Shown here piece by piece: positions 57,371 through 64,000 of a DNA stretch of 64,000 bases. A model generated the notes under the pieces. The model saw only the letters and a program-made list of their open reading frames with translations, was not told the origin of the DNA and searched no databases. This DNA comes from Eulemur rufifrons (taxonomy: Eukaryota > Chordata > Mammalia > Primates > Lemuridae). The stretch covers positions 48,529,501-48,593,500 of the forward strand of contig NC_090990.1 in assembly GCF_041146395.1 (NCBI RefSeq). The letters are read 5' to 3'. Both the position numbers and the translations under genes were made by a program. How positions within the stretch are numbered: position 1 is the stretch's first letter; every line of letters starts with the position of its first letter.

Positions 57371-58216
57371 TCTATTTTTAGCAAGCCTGTGTTTGATAAA
57401 TAGGTTTAAGGAACTACAACAATGAAAAAGGCATGGCCAGATCCCCAAAGTTCATAGTCTTGTATGTTAATTGATTTTTGCCTCTTTCTAGCAAGAAAAT
57501 AGTACCCACTCAGTTTTCATCTCCAGATTTTTTGGTGCTTTTCTGTTTTCTTAAAAAAAAATCAATAGAGCAGATAATCCCTAATTGTTGAGGATTATGG
57601 TTCAAAACTTGAGGGCAAAACTATGCCATTCATAAAAGAGAACATTCAAGAGACAGGAACTTCACCAGTGCATTACCCACTAACAAGAGAACCTTACTGA
57701 ATTATAGTTAAGCAAGGTAATTGCTGGTGGTTTTGTCTTTATTATTTGGTTTGGTTTTCCAGGGCTGGGAAAAGCTGCAACTGACTTCTTGGAATGTAGA
57801 TATGCCCTATACCTGAAGAGTTCTTAGGCCCATGGATTTACCTATCTTCCTAGCATTGAGCTGAAGATGGGGGTTTAGTTCAAAAAAAATTACCATTTTA
57901 AAGTTTAAAATCCCAATTTTAAATAAGAAAAAAAGATTGGGGTTATTTCTCCAGGACTAAGGGACCAACTCTTAAGCCAGAAACTTTGTGTCTCAAATTT
58001 CAATTAGAAGAATTTGTTCATACCAAAATCAAGTCACTGTCCTGATGGTTAAGTATGTTTCTGCTCATAACTTCTAAGTATCTCCATTAATTTTAAATTT
58101 AAGTGAAACATGCACATATGATAAATATGAAGTAACAAAATGATACCCTCCCCAAATAATAAAAATGGTTGAAAAATTGAGGTAAAATAAATTGGATAAA
58201 CCTCAAAAGTCCGCTG
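57371..58216. other. Unique AT-rich sequence, no gene seen
   Basis: No recognised repeat or exon. Confidence 0.4.
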
Positions 58217-58571
58217 TCTTAGTCTGTTCGGGCTGCTGCAGCAAACTACCATAGACTGGGTGACTTATTATAAACAACAAATTTATTGCTCACAGTTCTG
58301 GAGGCTGGGAGTCCAAGATCAGGGTGCCAGCATGGTCAGTTTCTGGTGAGGGCCCTTCCTGAATCTTAGAACAGCTGTCTTCTTGCTGTGTCCTTACATA
58401 GCAGAGGGGCAAGGGATCTCTCTGACGTCTCTTTTTGAGGGCACAAATTCCGTTCATGAGGGCTCTGTACTCATGACCTAGTCATCTCCCAAGACTCCAT
58501 CTCCCAATACCTTGGGGATTAAGATTTCAACATACAGATTTTAGGGGGCCACAAACATTCAATCTATAACA
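58217..58571 (-). mobile_element. MST/MLT1-type MaLR solo LTR, antisense
   Basis: 'gtcttagtctgttcgggctgc', 'accatagactgggtgactta', 'tcacagttctggaggctggg', 'catgagggctctgtactcatgacc', 'tcaatctataaca'. About 355 bp with no internal sequence. Confidence 0.88.
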
Positions 58572-58869
58572 TCCACAAAAACTTCTAACTAGAAAAAAAG
58601 TCTCTAGCATAACCTAGTTGGTGATTGCCGATGGTCTAATTAGATAATCTACTCCTGGAGTAGGACTGGAAATAAGGACTGGTAAAGATCATAGTATCTT
58701 TGGTGTGAGAAGGAGGTGTCATCTGGATGTATCCAGGTGAGTTAATATTAGAAGAAGTTCTTAATGACAGGAGAGTGTAAAACACCTGGTAGGGAGGGGA
58801 CAAGTTGGGAGTAGGGGCGGGAGAAGGGTGTACGCTAGAATTGAGTTCCATTCCTAGCCATGACAAACC

Positions 58870-59025
58870 TAGTTGTGCTAAAAAACTATAAGCCTTGGTG
58901 TCTTCCTTAAAATGGGGCTAGAAAAACCTGCATACATCACAGGGTTCTGGTAAGACTAAAATGCAGCAATATATGTAAAGCGTGTGATAGAATCTGTGCT
59001 CAACACATGTGGTTCCCTTTTCATC
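58870..59025 (+). repeat. MIR fragment
   Basis: 'cttccttaaaatggggctag', 'cacagggttctggtaagac', 'atatgtaaagcgtgtgatag' follow forward MIR 3' half. Confidence 0.65.
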
Positions 59026-59814
59026 TCCCCCTTATTAATTATGGCAATTTAAATGCTGGAGACCAGCTATTCTTATTCTGCATGGATCTTTACGTAAGAG
59101 GAAAAAGTAGTTTTCCTGAGCTTTTAAGAGCCATTCATTAATACATACAATTGGTCTACTTGTAAAAATGACTTATTCCTTTAAAACAGCCTCTAGGTAG
59201 CAAAGTTTTCTTAAAGTCCTTTGAGTTGCTCTGTGTACTTACTGAGCTTCCTAAGGAAAGACATATGAAGGTGGCTGTCTTTCCCCATTAGTCCAGATTT
59301 ATAGTGGGTTTTGCTCTAAGTGCACATATGCAGAACCCTTCCTGATGTGTGTGTGTTTTCCCTCCCCCAAAAAGAGCTGCATCATTGGCTGTTTGTTGTC
59401 TTTGGTCCAATGGACACTCTTATTTCTCAGAGGTCACCTTGAGGCATTAGTACTTGTGTTCTCAAGAAAACGTGAGTGTCAGGCCAAGACCCAACACAGC
59501 ACGTCTTTTCTTCTCACTTTTAACCATCAGATCTCCTGGTCTACAGCAGATTTGTTTAGCAAAAAATAATGCTTATCTTCATCGTGCCATCTCTGTACCT
59601 AGTTGGGGACATAGGTTTAGATGCTGGAGAGTTCAAGGCAAAGGTCTGAGTCAGCGATGTAGTTTCGCTCTTTATCAGTAATGTGACATGTTTAATGTCT
59701 CAGCATTTCTTCTTCTGAAAAGGGATTGTTGTGGAGAATCCTCCTGGGGATTTTTGAGGAGTAAATTAGTTACAAGGCTTATAGGAAACAGGCAGGAATC
59801 AGTGGTCAGGAAAT
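59026..59814. other. Unique sequence, no gene seen
   Basis: Short frames only (for example 59345-59681). Confidence 0.4.
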
Positions 59815-59960
59815 GGTAGCTATAATTACTGCAGCCAAATGTTCTCCTATTGACGACACAGGGGAATCATTTAAGGAGGGTCTAAAAAACGCTTTTGCCT
59901 GGACTCCACCCCAATCAATTCAATTAGAATCTCTAGGGGAGGGAGCCAGGTATCAGTTTG
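59815..59960. repeat. MER5-like hAT fragment
   Basis: 'gcctggactccaccccaatca' and 'ttagaatctctaggggaggg' fit the middle of MER5-type elements. Confidence 0.6.
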
Positions 59961-59984
59961 TTGTTTTTGTTTTCGTTTTTCTGG

Positions 59985-60140
59985 AGCACTTTTGATGTTC
60001 CAGAGACAGACTATCTCATTTAATCTCACAACATCTCTAACGGGGAAGCCTGGAACTTGCTTTACAGGTGAGAAGAACGAGGCTTAGAGAGATTCAGTAA
60101 CAGCAAGGAAGAGGTGAGGTGGTGCATGGATGCGGAGCCA
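59985..60140 (-). repeat. MIR fragment
   Basis: 'actatctcatttaatctcacaac', 'ctttacaggtgagaagaacgaggcttagag' form a reverse MIR. Confidence 0.75.
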
Positions 60141-60329
60141 AGCAGGCCAAGTCCCGAGCCCAGGCTCCTAGTTCCTGTGCCACCTATGGCCCATTTGGGT
60201 AAACGGCGCTGCTGACGAGGTGGCCGATGGGAACCAAGACCCCGCAAGTGGCTCCTCTCGCGGTCTCAGGCTCCCTCCACGCCTCCAGCTCACCCACCTC
60301 CTGCTCCTGTCTCCAGCCCCGTGTGCTCA

Positions 60330-60690
60330 GGACTTCCCAGCGGCCCATGTCAGATAGCAAACTGTGGTCATTCAGAAGTCCCCTGCTATTCCGGCTGATT
60401 TTTATTAAACGCAGCTTGTGGCTCCGACTCAAGAATGTGCAAGCTGATTTAGATTATGCTTTGCATTGAGTTTATTAAGATAAAAAATATTTCCCGAGAT
60501 AGTGAGTCAGAAGTATTTATGGTGAAGTGTGCCGAAAGTGAATGCAGGTTGATAGCGTGAACAGAATGTTCTCTCAAAGTCAAATGCGATGACCTAACTG
60601 TGTTTGGCAGCCTTCCTTTATGTTTAGCTAAGCATTTTATTTCATGTCGGGAACCTCCTCCCTCTTCTGAAAAGGATCAGTCATGTACGA
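60330..60690. promoter_or_regulatory. Candidate conserved non-coding block with AP-1 site
   Basis: Repeat-free with several retained CpGs. A consensus AP-1 word TGAGTCA lies at 60503-60509, and 'ttttattaaacgc' and 'gagtttattaag' give paired TTTATTAA words 90 bp apart. Regulatory role inferred. Confidence 0.28.
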
Positions 60691-61024
60691 GGCTAGGATT
60701 TTGGCATGTGCCTCTTTTGAGACTGAGACCCAGGCCCTACGCCTAATTGTGACTGGCTCCTTGGCTGACTGGCTGGGTTGCCATGGCAAAGGACTGTTAC
60801 ATTTTTGTATCTCAGTTTCTCTCACCTGTCAAAATGGGACTATAACTCTCAGCCCCGCCTCTCTCCCTGAGGAAAGATGGGGGAGGGCACTTTGAAAATT
60901 AAGTAATAAACGTTGGGAAGGATTTGTGGATTTGTGGATGTGACGTCTTGTCAAGCAGGTTAGTAATAAATGGGGTGTCTCCAAAGCTAATTTGCCCGAA
61001 ATTCACTTGAGCTTTCCATTTACT

Positions 61025-61150
61025 TAATCAACCAGCATTTATTAAATGCCTACGAAGTTCACAATAACACATGGAGTGCTAAGGGGAATACACAAAGGGA
61101 AAAAGGAGGAAATAGAGTCTCAGTGCCCAGAGAGCTCATAAACTAACTTC
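61025..61150 (-). repeat. L2 3' end
   Basis: 'aatcaaccagcatttattaaatgcctac' and 'agagagctcataaactaac' fit a reverse L2 3' end, next to a T run at 61151-61160. Confidence 0.6.
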
Positions 61151-61409
61151 TTTTTTTTTTGCAGCTCACTTTTTAGGTTGATTAAGCCTTAGTATAAACG
61201 ATGCCTGTGCTGTGTTTAAAAAGCTCATTCTTGATGATGACTTCCAGTTACATCATAAGTAACTAGTGGTGATTTAGTTGTTTTCAGTACCAGTGGGTAT
61301 TGTCACGTGCCAGATGGACTCATAAAAACGGCAAGAACATTTTGTAGTACTGGTTTTGGGTGGTGCACAAATGAAAGATTTTAGTCTGGGTGTATTGGGA
61401 AATGGTGCA

Positions 61410-61665
61410 TCAGGTAATAGTATCATCTTTGGTGTTCAAAGGCTTGGGTTTGAGTCCTGGCTCTCCCACTTTCTGACTGTGTGACTTGGACAAATTACTT
61501 AACCTCTCTGTGTCTCAGTTTTCTTATATCTAAAATGAGGGTAATAATAGTGTCTACCTCATAGGATTATTTTCAAGTTTTAAAAAGTTAATGTAAGAGG
61601 CTCAGAATGGTGCCTGGTACTTTGTAAATGCTCAAAAAATGTTAGTTATGATCATTGCTTTCTGT
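61410..61665 (+). repeat. MIR, nearly full length
   Basis: 'gggtttgagtcctggctctcccactttctgactgtgtgacttgg', 'ctctctgtgtctcagttttctta', 'gggtaataatagtgtctacctcatag', 'ggtgcctggtactttgtaaatgctc'. The best-preserved MIR here. Confidence 0.95.
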
Positions 61666-61944
61666 TATTAATGGTGGGAAATGGTGGCACTAAAAGGATA
61701 TTGGCATTTCATTTTCCTACATTATAAAAACTTTTTTTTTTGGAATCTCAAACTTTTGCCCAAATCTGACACAATCACTTGGGATTGCTCCAAAGTCCCC
61801 AACTTCTTGTTCAGAAGTAGAAAACATGCTATACAAGCTGCTCTCTGCTCTCTGACATATGGCACCCAGGGCCTGAGCGAAACCATTTTGTTCAGAAAGC
61901 CTCACCCCAGCCTGGGATCCAGAGGGGTGGGGAAGGGCAGCTGT

Positions 61945-62075
61945 GGAGTATGACGGAAAGAACACTGGGCTTGCAGTCCAAATCCTGGCTTTGTCTTTTA
62001 TTAGCTGGGAACTCTGGGATTGGTTCTAAGTTCTCTGCACCACATTTTACCCATCCTGATTGTGCAAAAGCAATG
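61945..62075 (+). repeat. MIR fragment
   Basis: 'gaaagaacactgggcttgcag', 'caaatcctggctttgtctttta', 'ctctgcaccacattttaccc' are forward MIR 5' half. Confidence 0.75.
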
Positions 62076-62639
62076 GTGGGCAAAACTGCTAGGGCCTTAG
62101 CACAAATCAAGACATGGCACCAAACTGTACCAAACTCGTGGTCATCATATTCTCCACTGCCATATACTTGTAGTTTAAACAACAATTTGCGCTTAAGAAT
62201 GTTTTCGGTGAAGCAGTAAAAATTATTAATTTTATTCAGTCTTAACCTTTGAGTACATATCTTTTTAATATTCCATATGGCAAAATGGTAAATATACATA
62301 AAGCACTCCTGGAGAATACTGAAGTACTAGTACTAGATTGTCTCAAAGGAAAGCATTTGCATTCTGGGCTGAACTAGCCACTTTTTACTTAAAAGAGTGA
62401 CTGAAAAATGATGGTTAGTTATTCTTGAATATTCTCGAAAAATGAACAAAATGAACCTGCCACTTATAAGAAAATAGGAGATAATATTAGTTGCCAGTAA
62501 TGACATTTGAACTTTCAAGCGAAAATAGGATTTTGGGAAACTTTAAGCCAAAACCATGAGCTTGACAGCTTCCCAACCTTTTCTGATGAGATTGGTGGTG
62601 ATATTAATGAATACGAATTTTTCTATATTATATAGTTAG

Positions 62640-63018
62640 ATGTGTCTACATTTGGAAGATGTATATAACTCAGTGAACCAGTGTTTTCTAAATGGGCAAT
62701 GCATGTTGTTACAAAATCACATATGGGGAGACAATCCATTCAAAGTGCAAAATAAATCAATCCATTTTAATGTAACAGATTATGGAAAGTTCACTGATAT
62801 GGTTTCAGATTTTACGTTGCAACTTACCTTTAAGAAACTGCCACTTGTCAAATTTTAGTGTAATATCAAAGAATATCAAATATAAATTATTTGAAAGACT
62901 ATTAAAATACCTCTTTCTTTTCCAACTGTGTGAAGCCAGATTTTCTTCAACCAAAACAACATATCTCAACAGATGGAATGCTGAAATAAAAGAATCCAAC
63001 TGTCTGCTCTTAATGTAA
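62640..63018 (+). pseudogene. hAT transposase C-terminal remnant
   Basis: In two frames joined by a frameshift: 62640-62858 gives 'LEDVYNSVNQCF', 'FNVTDYGKFTDMVSDFTLQL' and 'KKLPLVKF'; 62782-63018 gives 'LCEARFSSTKTTYLNRWNAE'. This is the C-terminal dimerisation region of ZBED5/Charlie-like hAT transposases, whose usual form has 'CEAGFS' here. Stops and a frameshift make it inactive. Confidence 0.8.
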
Positions 63019-63126
63019 ATAACAGATTTGCGATAATATAAAACAATGCCATTCTCCTCACTATTTTTGGTATGTGTGTGGAAATTACATTTACTTTTCA
63101 TTGAATATTTTTATTAAAATATTTAT

Positions 63127-63512
<386 letters not shown>

Positions 63513-63589
63513 TTAAAATTTTCTCTTTGGGGTCTTCAATATTTTAAAGATTATATAGGAGTTCTGAGACCAAAAGTTTAAAAACTCTT

Positions 63590-63770
63590 ATCCTAGAGCA
63601 TGGACTCTGGAGGCAAACTAATTTGTTTTGAATCCCAGTTCTACCTACTGCCTGTGTGATCTTGGGCAACTTTCTTACCCTCTCTGTGCCTTAGGTGTCT
63701 CATGTGTAAAATGTTCATAGCAATACCTGTCGTGATAATAAATACCATTTAGGTGTTACCTATTACCACT
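63590..63770 (+). repeat. MIR
   Basis: 'tagagcatggactctggaggc', 'tgaatcccagttctacctactgcctgtgtgatcttgggcaac', 'ctctctgtgccttaggtgtctcatg' are forward MIR. It starts where the hAT relic ends. Confidence 0.9.
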
Positions 63771-64000
63771 TTATTATTATATCATCATTATTGTCATTGT
63801 CATCACTACTACCAGTATTACTATTGGAAGTCATAGTTTGTTCAGGGACACAGAGCTAGAGGTGGATTCAGAGGAACTGAAGATTTTTCTCTCAAGCCAG
63901 ATCATACCCCACTTCTCACCCACCAGTCTGCCATCTCAGCATTTGTAGTCTAGGGAAGACGGTAAAAAGGATGAAAAATCTCCCACCTCTCAAGCACAGA

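Noticed and set aside
40503..58571. Endogenous retrovirus genes between the MaLR LTRs
   Set aside because: The LTRs at 40503, 47150 and 58217 differ in type and orientation and have no gag, pol or env text between them; they are solo LTRs.

Overview
The window looks like 64 kb of non-coding DNA from a strepsirrhine primate, most likely a lemur. The best evidence is two young-looking Alu elements (about 17283-17610 and 56160-56486). They carry the strepsirrhine Alu signature: 'gagcaagag' in the left arm, an A-rich linker with an 'agaaagaaattat' block, and 'gctgtgagctaggctgacgcca' in the right arm. The L1 3' ends, with a 'ggggta(c/t)aaatgttt..ggttaca' 3' UTR, also fit a primate lineage outside the human type. 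No complete protein-coding gene, tRNA, rRNA, CRISPR array, operon or bacterial feature was found. Almost every open frame in the window is short and explained by repeats or chance.

Layout. 1-10 kb: a partial LTR-like repeat, then mostly unique sequence with old MIR pieces and a TcMar-type MITE with clear terminal inverted repeats (6539-6899). 9-12 kb: an old L1, an AluJ inside a MIR, and a 5'-truncated lineage L1. 13-30 kb: mostly unique sequence with one old L1, one Alu and several blocks that look like conserved non-coding elements. Two of these (18.19-18.50 kb and 26.82-26.93 kb) are rich in perfect inverted repeats. The best coding candidate, a 72-bp phase 1-1 exon with a strong acceptor, lies at 27262-27333. 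30.47-36.53 kb: a minus-strand L1 retaining degenerate ORF1 and ORF2, into which a second L1 (30534-31600) and a small poly(A)-tailed retrocopy (34250-34363) have inserted. 36.5-48 kb: MIR, L2, MER5-like and MER33-like fragments, and two MaLR LTRs, one of which splits a MIR. 48-64 kb: a 48-bp strictly alternating purine/pyrimidine tract, a weaker exon candidate, an ERVL-like LTR, a TCCA-type tetranucleotide array, an Alu with clean target-site duplications, another MaLR LTR, a conserved-looking block with an AP-1 site, and a relic hAT transposon with recognisable transposase C-terminus split by an Alu.

Interpretation. The simplest reading is part of a large intron or an intergenic region next to a gene, with one probable small (perhaps alternatively spliced) plus-strand exon near 27.3 kb. 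I could not name the host gene. I see no new multi-gene system. The most useful leads are the exon candidate with its palindrome-rich upstream flank, the similar block at 18.2-18.5 kb, and the nested retrotransposon history at 30.5-36.5 kb. Repeat family names rest on recalled consensus patterns, not on a search, so boundaries are approximate to about 10-30 bp unless target-site duplications or terminal inverted repeats fix them.
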